This document shows, piece by piece, positions 47,717-59,198 of a DNA stretch of 64,000 bases. Position 1 is the first letter of the stretch, and the number at the start of each line of letters is the position of its first letter. The notes under the pieces were generated by a model. The model saw only the letters and a list, made by a program, of their open reading frames with translations. It had not been told where the DNA came from and did not search any database. Both the position numbers and the translations under genes were made by a program. The stretch comes from CAVRQM01 sp963756975 (GTDB lineage: Bacteria > Pseudomonadota > Alphaproteobacteria > Acetobacterales > Acetobacteraceae): positions 1 through 64,000 of the forward strand of contig CAVWPS010000001.1 of assembly GCA_963756975.1 (NCBI GenBank), given 5' to 3'.

Positions 47717-48543
47717 GCGATGGATGTCACGTGCTCCGGCTGCGCGCGCAACGTAGCAGGATCGGTGTCGCGCGCGAGTTCGGCGCGGGTGGCCCAGCCG
47801 GCCTGGGTCCAGATCCGCACCTCGACCGCGACCGTGCGATCCGGGCCGACGGTGATGCGGTTGTAGGCGTTCGGCTCGCCGCGCAGCCGGACCGACGTGG
47901 CCGTGGCACCCTGCAGGATCAGCAGCGCCGCCGCGCCGGGCGTGGTCAGCCGGCTGTAGCCCCGGTGCAGGTGGCCGGCCAGCACCAGGCTGACATTCGC
48001 CGCTTCCAGTGCCCGCAACGCCATGCCGGCACCGCCGGCCACCGGCGTGTCGGGCGCGTCCTCGGGCGGCAGCAGCGGGTGGTGGGCGACGACGATCCGC
48101 ACCAACCCGGGCGGGGCGGCGTCGAGGCGGGCCAGCAACTTTCGCAGGCGCGCGTGCGTCACCCGGCCGCGCGACCAGTCGATGTTCCAGCCGATCCGGC
48201 GCGCGGTGTTCAGGCCGAACACGGCCACGCTGTCGTCCCGCCACGCCGGCTCGGTCTCGGGCGCGATCCAGCGCCGCCAGCGGCGGTACGGATCGGTGAA
48301 CCGCTGCCACAGATGATAGGGCGAGAGGTCGTGGTTGCCGGGAACGGCCAGCACCGGGGCGTGGATCGCGTCGATGAACGCGCGCGCGGCGGCGAACTCG
48401 CCGTTACGGGCGCCCATCGTCAGGTCGCCGCTGAGCGCCACCAGATCGGGCGCGTCGGCGTTCAGCTCGGCGATCAGGCCGGCCACGACCAGCGGATCCT
48501 CGGCCCCGAAATGGACGTCGGTGATGTGCGCGATACGGGTCAT
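47713..48543 (-). CDS. Calcineurin-like metallophosphoesterase
   Basis: 276 residues. Metal-binding motifs in order: HITDVHFG at 6, LSGDLTMGA near 40, PGNHDLSPY near 70, VAHHPLLPP near 154 and AGHLHRGY near 190, as in 3',5'-cAMP phosphodiesterase (CpdA) relatives. No signal peptide. Coupled to the lipid kinase upstream and dedA downstream, so a phospholipid-linked substrate is as likely as a nucleotide. Confidence 0.87.
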   Translation of the reverse strand: MTRIAHITDVHFGAEDPLVVAGLIAELNADAPDLVALSGDLTMGARNGEFAAARAFIDAIHAPVLAVPGNHDLSPYHLWQRFTDPYRRWRRWIAPETEPAWRDDSVAVFGLNTARRIGWNIDWSRGRVTHARLRKLLARLDAAPPGLVRIVVAHHPLLPPEDAPDTPVAGGAGMALRALEAANVSLVLAGHLHRGYSRLTTPGAAALLILQGATATSVRLRGEPNAYNRITVGPDRTVAVEVRIWTQAGWATRAELARDTDPATLRAQPEHVTSIA

Positions 48544-49469
48544 GACGATGTGGACGGCGGGGGCGCGAACACGCGCAGCGCGCCGCGCCGGATCGAGTAG
48601 GTCAGGGGCGCTTGCAGCAGCATGATTTCGCCGTCGTTCATCACGCGGACCGCTCGCCTGCGCGTGTGCAGCGTGATGGCCGGGCCGCGCAGCTCCGACA
48701 CGACCGGCGTGTGCCGCCAATCGCCACGCAGCCAGCCGACGACCAGCCGCGCCATGTCGGCCAGCTTCAATCGCTCGATGACGTACACGACAAGTTCGCC
48801 GCCATCGAGACGGGAGCGGCCGAACGAGCGGCCGTCCGGTTCGTCGACCGCATTGGCCGTAATGGTGATCGACGGCGCCCGGACCGCTTTGACGGTACCC
48901 TCGACGTTCAAATCCATGCGGGGCGGCAGATGGCGGCTCAGCAGCCGCATGAAGCCGAATGCCAGCCGGGTTCGCAGGCGAAGCCCGGAGGCGCGTCCGC
49001 GCTGCGCCTCGCGGTACCGTCCGACGCGCACCGGCAGACCGAGCATCGAGGCGCACAGGAACAGGTGGCCGTTGACCTCCGCCACGTCGATCGCGCGAGT
49101 AGCCCCGGCGGCGATGATCCGCAGCGCCGCCTCGGGCGCGCCGGCCGGAATGCCGAGATCCTTGGCGAGCAGGTTCATCGTGCCGAACGGCAGGATGCCG
49201 AGCGGCGTGCCGGTCCCGGCCAGCGCCTGTGCCGCGCAGGCGACCGTGCCGTCACCGCCGGCGACGACGATCGCGGCCGGGTTCATCTGTTTCGCGTGTT
49301 CGACCCGCTCCGGTAACGTGCCCGCGTCCATCGCGATGAACTCCGGCGTCAGCCCGGCGCCGGCGAATTGGTCGACGAGGGTTCGCATCGCGGCCGGGTC
49401 TTCCACCAGCGCCCCGGCGGACTGGTTCAGCACGACGGCGATGACGCGCGGCGGCGTGGTCTCGGTCAT
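48540..49469 (-). CDS. Diacylglycerol kinase-family lipid kinase
   Basis: 309 residues. The catalytic GGDGTVACAAQAL near 80 and LGILPFGTMNLLAKDLGIP near 98 are DagK/YegS signatures; the C-terminal half is the usual beta-sandwich. The substrate could be diacylglycerol, sphingosine-like lipids or phosphatidylglycerol. I start at the ATG at 49469 rather than seven codons earlier. First gene of the operon; a terminator lies just upstream. Confidence 0.88.
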   Translation of the reverse strand: MTETTPPRVIAVVLNQSAGALVEDPAAMRTLVDQFAGAGLTPEFIAMDAGTLPERVEHAKQMNPAAIVVAGGDGTVACAAQALAGTGTPLGILPFGTMNLLAKDLGIPAGAPEAALRIIAAGATRAIDVAEVNGHLFLCASMLGLPVRVGRYREAQRGRASGLRLRTRLAFGFMRLLSRHLPPRMDLNVEGTVKAVRAPSITITANAVDEPDGRSFGRSRLDGGELVVYVIERLKLADMARLVVGWLRGDWRHTPVVSELRGPAITLHTRRRAVRVMNDGEIMLLQAPLTYSIRRGALRVFAPPPSTSS

Positions 49470-49492
49470 CGTCCGCCCGTCCGCTGCCACAG

Positions 49493-49527
49493 AAAAAACC
49501 GTCGCGGGTGCCGATCACCCGCGACGG
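49493..49527 (-). terminator. Intrinsic terminator after the aldehyde oxidoreductase operon
   Basis: On the minus strand, CCGTCGCGGGTG-ATCGG-CACCCGCGACGG makes a perfect 12-base-pair stem followed by six T residues. It lies 36 bases past the paoC stop and separates it from the lipid-kinase gene. The best terminator in the window. Confidence 0.92.
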
Positions 49528-49562
49528 CCGCCGTACTCGCCGCCCCCTAGCCGGTCAAGGTT

Positions 49563-51757
49563 TCAAGCGGCCAGGACATCCTCGATCCGGATCGGCAGGT
49601 CGCGCACCCGCTTGCCCGTCGCATGGAACACCGCATTGGCCACGGCCGCCGCCGCACCCACCATCGGCAACTCGCCGAGGCCGCGCGCGCCGAGCGGGTT
49701 CGAGACCATGTCCTCGTTCGGCACCAGATGCGTCTGGATGTTCGGGATGTCCGCATTCACCGGCATCAGATACTCGGCGATATTCATGTTCGTGTAACGC
49801 CCGGTCGCGGGATCGGTGTGCGTCGCCTCCAGCAGCGCCATGCCGATGCCGTAGGTGATGCCGCCGATCAGCTGGCTGCGCGCCGTCTTCGCGTTCATCA
49901 CGCGACCGCAGTCGAACGCGCCGACCCAGCGATTGATCCGCACTTCGCCGAGATCCGGGTCGACCCGCACCTCGCAGAACTGCGCCCCGAACGAGTGCAT
50001 CGAATAGTGTTTCTTCTCGTCGCCCGGCTTCGACTCCGCCGTCTCCTCGAAGAACGGCACCTTCTGCTGCGCCATCAGTTCGGCGACGCTGACGCGCCCG
50101 GACGGCCCGGAGACGACGCCGTTCTTCAGCGACAGCCCGGTCGCGTCGTTCTGCTGCCAGTGCTGCGGCGGCGAGGCCCAGCACGCGCTCGCGCACCATC
50201 GCCGTCGCCTTCTGCACCGCCGGACCGAGGCTCGCGACCGTCATCGAGCCGCCGCTGACCGGGGACGGCGGCAGCGACAAATCGCCGAGCTCCACGCGGA
50301 CACGGCTCACGTCGACGCCGAGCCCGTCGGCCGCGACCTGCGACATGACGGTGTAGGTGCCGGTGCCGATATCCTGAGAGCCCGCCTGCACGAGAACCGT
50401 TCCGTCTGCACCGAGGCGGACGCGCGCATGGGCCGGCGAGCGGTTCATCGGGTAGGTGCTGGTCGCCATGCCGTAGCCGACCAGGAACCGGCCGTCGCGC
50501 ATCGAACGGGGTGCGGCGGTGCGCTTCGACCAGCCGAACATCTCGGCCCCGGTCGCGTAGCATTCGCGCAACTTCTTCGCCGAGAACGGCAGCTTCTCGT
50601 GCTCGTCCATGTCGGCGTAGTTGCGTAGCCGGAGTTCGACCGGATCGATGTTCGCGGCCACGGCCAGCTCGTCCATCGCGGATTCGAGCGCGTAGACGCC
50701 GGGTGCCTCGCCGGGGGCGCGCATGTAGGTCGGCAGGCCGTGGTTGACCTCGACGATGCGGTGCGACACGGCCGCGTTCGGCACCGAGTACAGCATCTCC
50801 GACGCCAGCGCGAACGGCTCGGAGTATTCGCCGATCGCCTCGGTCGAGTTCTGGCTGGCACCGTCGTGGCGCAACGCGACCAGCTTCCCGTCGTGGTCGC
50901 AGCCGAGCTTCACCGTCTGGATGGTGCGCGGCCGGTAGCCGTTCGACGTGAACATCTGCTGGCGCGTCAGCTCAAGTTTGACCGGCCGGCCTGACATCTT
51001 CGGCCGCCATCGCCGCGAGCGACAGCGGTGGCCAGGCGTTGCCCTTCGAGCCGAAACCGGCACCGAGATACGGGCAGATCACGCGCACGCGGTCCGGCTC
51101 GAGGCCGAAGAACGCGGCGAGTGTCGACTTCGCCCCCATGACGCCCTGCGTCGTGTGCCAGACGGTCAGGCCGCCATCGTCCCATGTCGCGATCGTCGCG
51201 TGCATCTCGATCGGGTTGTGATGCTCGATCGGCGTCGTGTACGTCTGCGCGACCTGAACCGGGGCCGCCGCGAACGCGGCATCGGGGTCGCCGCGCTGGC
51301 TGTCGGGCGACCGCGCGCCGTTGCGGAAATCCTTCGGCACCGTGGCCGCCGAAAGATAGCGGTCCATCACGGTCCGGGCCGGCGTCTCGGCATATGTGAT
51401 CCGCACGTAGCCGGCCGCGTCCTGCGCCTGCTCGAGCGTCTCGGCGACCACCACCGCCACGTGCTGGCCCTGGTAGACGATCGACTTGTCCTGCAGCAAC
51501 GGTGCCTTGACCGATTGCGGCGACGCCTTCTTCGTCTCCAAGCGCAACGCGTTGTCGGGCGTGATCACCAGCAGCACGCCCGGCATCTTCTTGGCCACCG
51601 ACGTGTCGATCGACACGATCGAACCGCTGGCGATCGTGCTCTGCACCAGCACCGCGTGCGCGAGGTTTTCGACCTCGAATTCGGCCGCGTATTTCGCGGC
51701 CCCCGTGACCTTGGCACGACCTTCCTTGCGGTCGAGCGGGGCTCCGATGAATGCCAT
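49563..51757 (-). CDS. paoC: Periplasmic aldehyde oxidoreductase, molybdenum subunit (two frame breaks)
   Basis: Molybdopterin-binding subunit of the xanthine-oxidase family, about 732 residues as in YagR/PaoC. It starts FIGAPLDRKEGRAKVTGAAKYAAE; PYLGAGFGSKGNAWP and YMRAPGEAPGVYALESAMDELA line the cofactor site; QDIGTGTYTVMSQVAAD follows, and the catalytic Glu lies in GARGLGELPMVG near the end. The frame breaks near 50993 (between AAED and SGRPVKLELT) and near 50165-50175 (before WQQNDATGLSLKNG). All key segments remain, so the gene is probably functional. It follows paoB by four bases. Confidence 0.85.
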
Positions 51758-51761
51758 GTTC

Positions 51762-52734
51762 TTACGCCTTCAATGCCGAGAGCGCGCGCGCCACGGTTCG
51801 GCTGGCCAATACGATCTTAAACCCGTTCTCGGAGCGCGGCTTGGCACCCTGGACGGCCGCGTCGCCGGCTTTGGCGAACACCTCGTCGCTCGGGCGCCTG
51901 GCCGACCAGCACCGCTTCCGCCGCCGGACTGCGCCACGGCTTCGTGCCGACCCCGCCGACGGCCACGCGTGCCGCCGAGATGCGGCCATTGTCGACCGTC
52001 ATGGCGACGGCCGCCGAGACGACCGCCCATTCGAACGTCGCCCGGTCACGCACCTTCAAATAGTTCGACGCCTTGTTAAGGGGCGAGGCGGGGACGACGA
52101 TCTCGCGGATCAACTCGCCCGGCCGCAGCACCGTCTCGATATGCGGCGTGTCGCCCGGCTCGCGGTAGAACTCGGTCAGCTTCACCGTGCGCTCGCCGGA
52201 CGCGCTCGCCAGCACCAGGGATGCGTCGAGCGCCACGAGCGACACCGCGAAATCGGACGCGTTGGTCGCGATGCAGTGCTCGCTGGTGCCGAGGATCGCC
52301 AGCATCCGGTTCTCGCCCGCGATGGCACCGCAGCCGGTGCCGGGCGAGCGCTTGTTGCAGGACGGAAAGCCGGTGTCGCGGAAATAACCGCAGCGTGTGC
52401 GCTGCAGGAGGTTTCCGCCGAGCGTCGCCATGTTGCGAACCTGCGGCGAGGCCGACAGCAGCAGCGCCTGCGCGATCACCGGGTAGTCGCGGGCCACCAG
52501 CGGATGGCCTGCGGCGTCGCTCATGCGCGCGTGGGTCGCCAAGCGCAGGCCGTCTGCGGTCGCGCTGATCGTCTCCGGAACCACGCCGTCGAGATCGACA
52601 AGCGTCGAAGGCTCCTCGACGCCGTCCTTCATCAGCTGCATCAGATCGGTGCCGCCGGCGATGTACGTTCCGTGCGCTGCGGCGGCGATGGCGGCGGCCT
52701 GATCGGCCGGGCGGACGAGGTTGAAGTCGATCAT
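51762..52734 (-). CDS. paoB: Periplasmic aldehyde oxidoreductase, FAD subunit (one frame break)
   Basis: FAD-binding subunit, about 323 residues. IAGGTDLMQLMKDGV near 24 and ASPQVRNMATLGGNLLQRTRC near 100 bind FAD. The stretch RTRCGYFRD...SCNKR...GTGCGAIAG (about 110-140) carries the extra cysteines that hold a [4Fe-4S] cluster in PaoB-type enzymes and are missing from ordinary xanthine dehydrogenase FAD subunits. The frame breaks near 51890 (one surplus C in GCGCCCGAGC); SDEVFAKAGDAAVQGAK continues to the stop at 51762. Confidence 0.85.
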
Positions 52735-53327
52735 CAGACGTCTCCCGTCGCGCAGTCGCGGATCGCGTCGACGATATGCGGGTAGGCGCCGCAACGGCAG
52801 ATGTTGCCGCTCATCCATTCCTTGATCGTCGCGTCGTCCTGCGTGTGGCCCTCCATCAGCAGCGCACTGGCCGACATGATCTGGCCCGGCGTGCAGTAGC
52901 CGCACTGGTAGCCGTCATGCTTGATGAACGCGGCCTGCACGGGATGGAGCGTGCCGCCTGGATCGGCCAGACCCTCTATGGTGGTCACAGCATGCCCCTC
53001 GCACCGCGACGCGAGCGTCAGGCAGGACACGACGCGGCGGCCGTCGACATGGACGGTGCAGGCACCGCAACTGCCCCGATCGCAGCCCTTCTTCGTGCCG
53101 GTAAGGTGGAGGTGGTCGCGCAGCGCGTCGAGCAGCGAGACGCGCGGCTCGATGGTCAGCGCCACCGGCCGGCCGTTGATCTGAAGCATCACGTCGCGCG
53201 CGGCTTCGGCCGGCGGCGGTTGAGGCTGGGCTTCGGCAATGACGGGGGCGACGACGCTGGCGGCGGCGGTGGCCCCGATCAGGGTGCGGCGGGTGACGCC
53301 GCCATGAGGCTTCTCGGTTTTGTGCAT
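52734..53327 (-). CDS. paoA: Periplasmic aldehyde oxidoreductase, 2Fe-2S subunit with Tat signal
   Basis: 197 residues. Tat leader TRRTLIGATAAASVVAP at 12-28 exports the folded complex to the periplasm. First cluster: KKGCDRGSCGACTVHVDG near 78; second: YQCGYCTPGQIMSA near 140 and SGNICRCGAYPHIV near 172. Order A-B-C, the Tat leader and the cluster-bearing FAD subunit match the PaoABC aldehyde detoxification enzyme. The stop overlaps the paoB start. First gene of the operon, divergent from paoD with an 84-base shared promoter region. Confidence 0.92.
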   Translation of the reverse strand: MHKTEKPHGGVTRRTLIGATAAASVVAPVIAEAQPQPPPAEAARDVMLQINGRPVALTIEPRVSLLDALRDHLHLTGTKKGCDRGSCGACTVHVDGRRVVSCLTLASRCEGHAVTTIEGLADPGGTLHPVQAAFIKHDGYQCGYCTPGQIMSASALLMEGHTQDDATIKEWMSGNICRCGAYPHIVDAIRDCATGDV

Positions 53328-53411
53328 GAGGAGACAATGCGGGCGGAGCTTTGTGGGTTCAACTCACATCGCCGTGCTCACGGGAACCCGGACACAACAG
53401 CGTCAGCGATC

Positions 53412-54467
53412 ATGGCACCCGCGCCCCCGAAGCACGACAATGGTTGGGTGAGAGCGCTCGATGACCCGATGACGATCGCCGCGAATTGGCTGGCCCAGGG
53501 GCGTCGCGTGGCCCTGGCGACGGTGATCGAAACCGCCGGGTCGTCGCCGCGCCCGGTCGGCAGCCAGCTCGTGATCGACGGGGCGGGACAGTTCGAGGGG
53601 TCCGTCTCCGCCGGCTGCGTCGAGAACGAGGTGCTGGGTGCCGCCGCCGAGGTGATCCGCGACGGCCAGGCGCGGCACCTGTCGTTCGGCGTCGCGACAG
53701 GCGGGATGTTCGAGAACGGGCTATCGTGCGGCGGCCGCATCCGCGTGCTGGTGGAAGGCGTGGTGGAGCGGGCGGAACGGGCGGACCAGATCGACCGCGA
53801 GACGCTCGGCCGCATGCTGCGCCACCGCCGGAACGGCACCGGGGCCGCGATGGTGACCGATCTGCGGACCTATGCGCGCGCCATCGTCGGTGCCGGCGAA
53901 CCGCCGCCCGAACTGCCGCCGCCGGTGACCGAGGGCGCGCTGGCCTCGATCGAGGCGGATCGCAGCGCGCTGACGGACGACCGGTATTTCGTCCGCGTCG
54001 TCGGCCCGCCGCGCCGGCTCATCATCGTCGGCGCGGTGCACATCGCGCAGGTGCTGGCCCCGATGGCGGCACTGGCGGACTACGCGGTCACGGTGATCGA
54101 CCCGCGCGCGTTATACCGGAGCGAGGCGCGGTTTCCCGGCTTCGACATATCGGACGAATGGCCCGACGAGGCGCTGCGCCGGCTCGCGCCAGATGCGCGG
54201 ACGGCCGTCGCCGTGTTCAGCCACGATGCGAAGATCGACGACGCGGCGCTGATCGAGGCGTTGCGGTCGCCCGCGTTCTACGTCGGCGCGCTCGGCAGCC
54301 GCCGCAGCCAGGCGCAGCGGCTGGAGCGGCTGCGGGCGGCGGGTGTCGCGGATGCCGACCTCGCGCGGCTGCACGGGCCGATCGGCCTGGATATCGGGGC
54401 CAAGACGCCGGCCGAGATCGCCATTTCGACGCTGGCCGAAATCGTCGCGGCGGCTGCCCGGACATGA
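53412..54467 (+). CDS. paoD: XdhC/PaoD-type molybdenum cofactor maturation factor
   Basis: 351 residues from ATG 53412. XdhC signatures: VALATVIETAGSSPRPVGSQLV near 33-54, GSVSAGCVENEV near 63, LSCGGRIRVLVE near 105, the Rossmann segment RRLIIVGAVHIAQVL near 213, and YVGALGSRRSQAQRLERL near 295. It binds and sulfurates the cofactor for insertion into the large subunit. A GTG at 53448 is an alternative start. Coupled to mocA by an ATGA overlap. Confidence 0.88.
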   Translation: MAPAPPKHDNGWVRALDDPMTIAANWLAQGRRVALATVIETAGSSPRPVGSQLVIDGAGQFEGSVSAGCVENEVLGAAAEVIRDGQARHLSFGVATGGMFENGLSCGGRIRVLVEGVVERAERADQIDRETLGRMLRHRRNGTGAAMVTDLRTYARAIVGAGEPPPELPPPVTEGALASIEADRSALTDDRYFVRVVGPPRRLIIVGAVHIAQVLAPMAALADYAVTVIDPRALYRSEARFPGFDISDEWPDEALRRLAPDARTAVAVFSHDAKIDDAALIEALRSPAFYVGALGSRRSQAQRLERLRAAGVADADLARLHGPIGLDIGAKTPAEIAISTLAEIVAAAART

Positions 54468-55036
54468 TCGCGGGCCTGCTGCTCGCGGCGGGCCGGTCGA
54501 GCCGGATGGGGTTTCAGAAGCTGCTGTTCGAGCATCGCGGACGCCCGCTGGTGGCGCACGCGCTCGGCGCGTTGCTCGGGTCGTCGGTGGGGCGTGTCGT
54601 CGTGGTGACCGGGAGCGATGCGGCCGGCGTGACGGCCGCCCTGGCGCCGGACGAGCGGGTGTCGTTCGTCCACAACCCCGGCTACGCCGGCGGACTGAGC
54701 ACGTCCTTGCGGGTCGGGCTCGACGCGGTGGGCGACGCGGACGGTGTCGTGGTGATGCTGGGCGACATGCCGTTCGTCACGGCGGCGCACATCGACGCCT
54801 TGATCGCGGCCGAGGCCGGCACGATCCGCATCCCGGTCGCCGGCGGCGTGCGCGGCAACCCTGTCTTGTGGCCGCGACGCTATTTCGACGAGATCCGGGC
54901 GCTGTCCGGCGACCAGGGCGCGCGCGGCCTGCTGACGCGCCACGCCGGCGACGTTCGGCTGGTGAGGACGGCCGGGACCGGCGTGTTGACGGACATCGAC
55001 ACGCCAGACGACATCGCCCGGCTCAGCGCGCCATGA
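54464..55036 (+). CDS. mocA: Molybdenum cofactor cytidylyltransferase (MocA-like)
   Basis: 190 residues of the MobA-like nucleotidyltransferase fold: GLLLAAGRSSRMGFQKLLFEHRGRPL at 4-29 holds the nucleotide loop and the catalytic Lys; VVVMLGDMPFV near 95 the metal-binding Asp; GVRGNPVLWPRRYFDE near 128. It would add CMP to molybdopterin, the form needed by PaoABC-type enzymes; MocA over MobA is inferred from the neighbourhood. It overlaps the convergent iol-operon SDR stop by 14 bases. Confidence 0.85.
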   Translation: MIAGLLLAAGRSSRMGFQKLLFEHRGRPLVAHALGALLGSSVGRVVVVTGSDAAGVTAALAPDERVSFVHNPGYAGGLSTSLRVGLDAVGDADGVVVMLGDMPFVTAAHIDALIAAEAGTIRIPVAGGVRGNPVLWPRRYFDEIRALSGDQGARGLLTRHAGDVRLVRTAGTGVLTDIDTPDDIARLSAP

Positions 55037-55850
55037 ACTCCGCGAACGCCTGCTGAAAATCCGGGTGCCAGCGGGACAGGGCAGGGCGGTTCAGGATGAT
55101 GTCGTCGGCCGCCCAGCGCATCCGCCGCTCGTCCATCTCGCGCGTCGTCTGGTTGTCGGGACACAGGATGTAGAAGTCGCCCGCCGCCATGCCGTCGAAC
55201 ATGAAGTCGGCCACCTGCTCGGCCGTCCACGCGAGCGGCTGCGCGGTGTCCGGCTCGCGCCGGGTCAGCTTGGTATCGGTGAAGCCGGGGATCAGCAGGT
55301 GCGCCGTGACCGGCGTGCCGATCAGATCGTGCGCCAGCGCCTCGGTCAGCACTTTGATCGCGGCCTTGCTGACGTTGTAGGCGGTGTCGCCGGGCGGCGT
55401 GGTGATGCCCTGTTTCGATCCGGTGTTGATGATGGCGGCCGGTTTGCCCGCCGCGATCATGCCGGGCGAGAACACCTGCACCCCGTTCAGCACGCCGCCG
55501 AAGTTCACGGCGAGCGTCGCGCGCCAAAGCTCGGCCGGCGCGGTCAGCCCGCCGCCGCCCTGCCGCCCCGCATTGTTCATCAGCACGGCGACGCCGCCCC
55601 ACCGCGACAGGCACGCCTCATGCAGCGCCTCGACCGCCGCGCGGTCCGACACGTCGGCCGGCATGGCGAGCACGTCGGCACCACTTTTCGCGAGCCCGTC
55701 GGCCGCCTGCTGCAACGCCTGCGCGTCGGCGTCCGCGATGCAGACCGCCATGCCGAGTGCGGCAAAGCGCGTCGCCGCCGCGAGGCCGATGCCGCGCGCG
55801 GCCCCGGTGATGACGGCGGCGCGGCCACGGGTGAGGGCGGGGTGGGTCAT
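55023..55850 (-). CDS. Short-chain dehydrogenase at the end of the iol operon
   Basis: 275 residues. VITGAARGIGLAAATRFAALG binds the cofactor; NNAGRQGG near 92; the active-site triad runs through INTGSKQGITTPPGDTAYNVSKAA. C-terminal segment FYILCPDNQTTREMDERRMRW is unusual. Its ATG overlaps the iolG stop, so it is co-transcribed with the inositol genes. It may oxidise another inositol isomer or an inosose, but its sequence gives no direct proof. Confidence 0.8.
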   Translation of the reverse strand: MTHPALTRGRAAVITGAARGIGLAAATRFAALGMAVCIADADAQALQQAADGLAKSGADVLAMPADVSDRAAVEALHEACLSRWGGVAVLMNNAGRQGGGGLTAPAELWRATLAVNFGGVLNGVQVFSPGMIAAGKPAAIINTGSKQGITTPPGDTAYNVSKAAIKVLTEALAHDLIGTPVTAHLLIPGFTDTKLTRREPDTAQPLAWTAEQVADFMFDGMAAGDFYILCPDNQTTREMDERRMRWAADDIILNRPALSRWHPDFQQAFAEFMAR

Positions 55851-56854
55851 GCTCGGTCCTCGTACAACGACGGCCGGTCGTGTAGCGCGATAGGCGTGCG
55901 CTTGCCATCGCGCAGCGCCGCCAGTGCCGCATCGGTCGTGGTCGTTGCCGCGTAGCCGTCCCAGGCGCTCGGGCCGGTCGCCGTCCCGGTGGCGGCGGCC
56001 ACCAGCCACGCCCGCATCTCGGTATCGAACGCGCGGCCGAACCGGTCGCGCCAGTCGTTCGGCACGCTGCCGCCGAAGGTGCCGGCGGCCTTGACGACGA
56101 CGGGGTTGGATTCGGCGAGCGACGCGGTGCCGCTCTCGCCCACGATCTCGCCCCGGATGTCGTAGCCGTATCCCACGTTGACCGAGATCTCGACGTCCAC
56201 CAGCGTTCCCGACCGTGTCTCCAGCAGCAGGAACAGCGGATCGGTCAGCTCGCCGGCACGCCGGTTGCGGCGCGGCACCAGCACGGTCGCGGCGGCCGGC
56301 TCGTCGTCCAGCAGCCAGCGCGCGATGTCGATGTCGTGCACGGCGGTGTCGTTCAGCATCATGTCGCTGGTGTAGTGAGCCGGGACCGACGCATTGCGGT
56401 GCACGCTGTGGAAGAACAGCGGCGCGCCGATGGTGCCCGCCGCGACGACGGATTTCAGCGCGGCGTAGCCCTCGTCGTAGCGCCGCATGAAGCCGACCTG
56501 CACGAGGCGGCGGCCGAACGCGACTTCCGCGTCGATGATGCGCAGGCAAGCATCCTGCGTCGTGGCGAGCGGCTTTTCGCAGAACACCGGCTTGCCCGCC
56601 GCGATCGCCGCCAGCACGTAGGTCTCGTGCGTCGGCCCCCATGATGTGACCACCACGGCGTCGACAGCGGGATCGTCGATCAGGGCTTCGCCGTGCGGAT
56701 GGACCCGCGCGCCGACCGACCGGCCGACGGCAGCCGCACGGCTTTCATCGACGTCGGTGACGGCGACGATCGTGCCGCCGGCAAGCACGCTCGAGAGCCG
56801 CGTCACATGCTCCCGGCCGATCATGCCGGTGCCGATGACGCCGATCCCGAGCAT
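55847..56854 (-). CDS. iolG: Inositol 2-dehydrogenase
   Basis: Gfo/Idh/MocA oxidoreductase, 335 residues; oxidises myo-inositol to 2-keto-myo-inositol with NAD. GVIGTGMIGREHVTRL at 4-19 is the Rossmann turn; the catalytic Lys is in FCEKPLA near 97; NDTAVHDIDIARWLL near 168-182 has the Asp and His of the active site. In the operon it follows iolA by six bases. The myo-inositol assignment rests on operon context and on similarity to IolG. Confidence 0.92.
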   Translation of the reverse strand: MLGIGVIGTGMIGREHVTRLSSVLAGGTIVAVTDVDESRAAAVGRSVGARVHPHGEALIDDPAVDAVVVTSWGPTHETYVLAAIAAGKPVFCEKPLATTQDACLRIIDAEVAFGRRLVQVGFMRRYDEGYAALKSVVAAGTIGAPLFFHSVHRNASVPAHYTSDMMLNDTAVHDIDIARWLLDDEPAAATVLVPRRNRRAGELTDPLFLLLETRSGTLVDVEISVNVGYGYDIRGEIVGESGTASLAESNPVVVKAAGTFGGSVPNDWRDRFGRAFDTEMRAWLVAAATGTATGPSAWDGYAATTTTDAALAALRDGKRTPIALHDRPSLYEDRA

Positions 56855-56860
56855 GACGGA

Positions 56861-58367
<1,507 letters not shown>

Positions 58368-58371
<4 letters not shown>

Positions 58372-59197
58372 CGGGAAACCTCTCGGGACGTGGACGACCA
58401 GCCCAAATGGGCGTGGTCCGGCGACATGGTGAACTTCCAGGCGCGCACCGGCCCGGCCATCACGTTCAGATAATACAGGTCGAAGCCGTGCGACGCCGCG
58501 ACCGGGTGATAGCCGCGCGGCACCAGCACGACGTCGCGGTCGCGAACCGCCATCGTCTCATCGAGCGAACCGTCATCGGTGTACACGCGCTGCAACGCGA
58601 ATCCGTTGCCGCGCGCGATGCGGTGATAGTACGTCTCCTCGAGATACGTCTCGTTCGGCGCGTCGTCCGTGTCGTGCTTGTGCGGCGGATAGCTCGACCA
58701 GTGGCCGCCCGGCGTCACGACCTCGACCACCAGCAGGTTTTCCGCAAACGGCGACGTGTCCGGCAGGATGTTGCGGACGCGGCGCAGATTCGTGCCGACG
58801 CCGCGGATTTCCTCCACCGCCTCGTCGGGCGGGATCGCGCGGGCGGGCAGGCGGCCCTCGGCGGGTGCCGTGCAGACCGCGAGCTCGCATTGCGTCGCGG
58901 CCGCCGCGCGCCAGTCGCTGTGGGCCGGCACGTAGACCGAGGACGGGCCGCCGTCGAACGGCGACATGCGGTCCGCCGACGCGGCCGAACGCGGTGCCGC
59001 CAGCCGGCGATGTTGGCGACACCGGACACCATCACCAGACACGCCTCGCGGCCGCCGGTCTCGCGCGCCAGAACTTGTCCGGGTGCGAGCTTGAACAGTT
59101 CGAAGCCGACATGCCCCCAGCCCGCGCTCTCGGGTGTGACGTGATGCACGCGTCCGTCGGCGTCGGGCGGGGTCGGGCGAAGCAGCAGGTCCGCCAT
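58368..59197 (-). CDS. iolB: 5-deoxy-glucuronate isomerase (frame broken)
   Basis: About 276 residues. DLLLRPTPPDADGRVHHVTPESAGWGHVGFELFKLAPGQ at the N-terminus and the metal-binding PPHKHDTDDAPNETYLEETYYHRI near 180-205 are IolB signatures, with YHPVAASHGFDLYYLNVMAGP near the end. The frame changes between about 58975 and 59010; two compensating indels are possible because GGTAFGRVG in the third frame looks like the missing stretch. It starts at the ATG at 59197, one base after iolE. Confidence 0.9.
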
Positions 59198-59198
59198 C

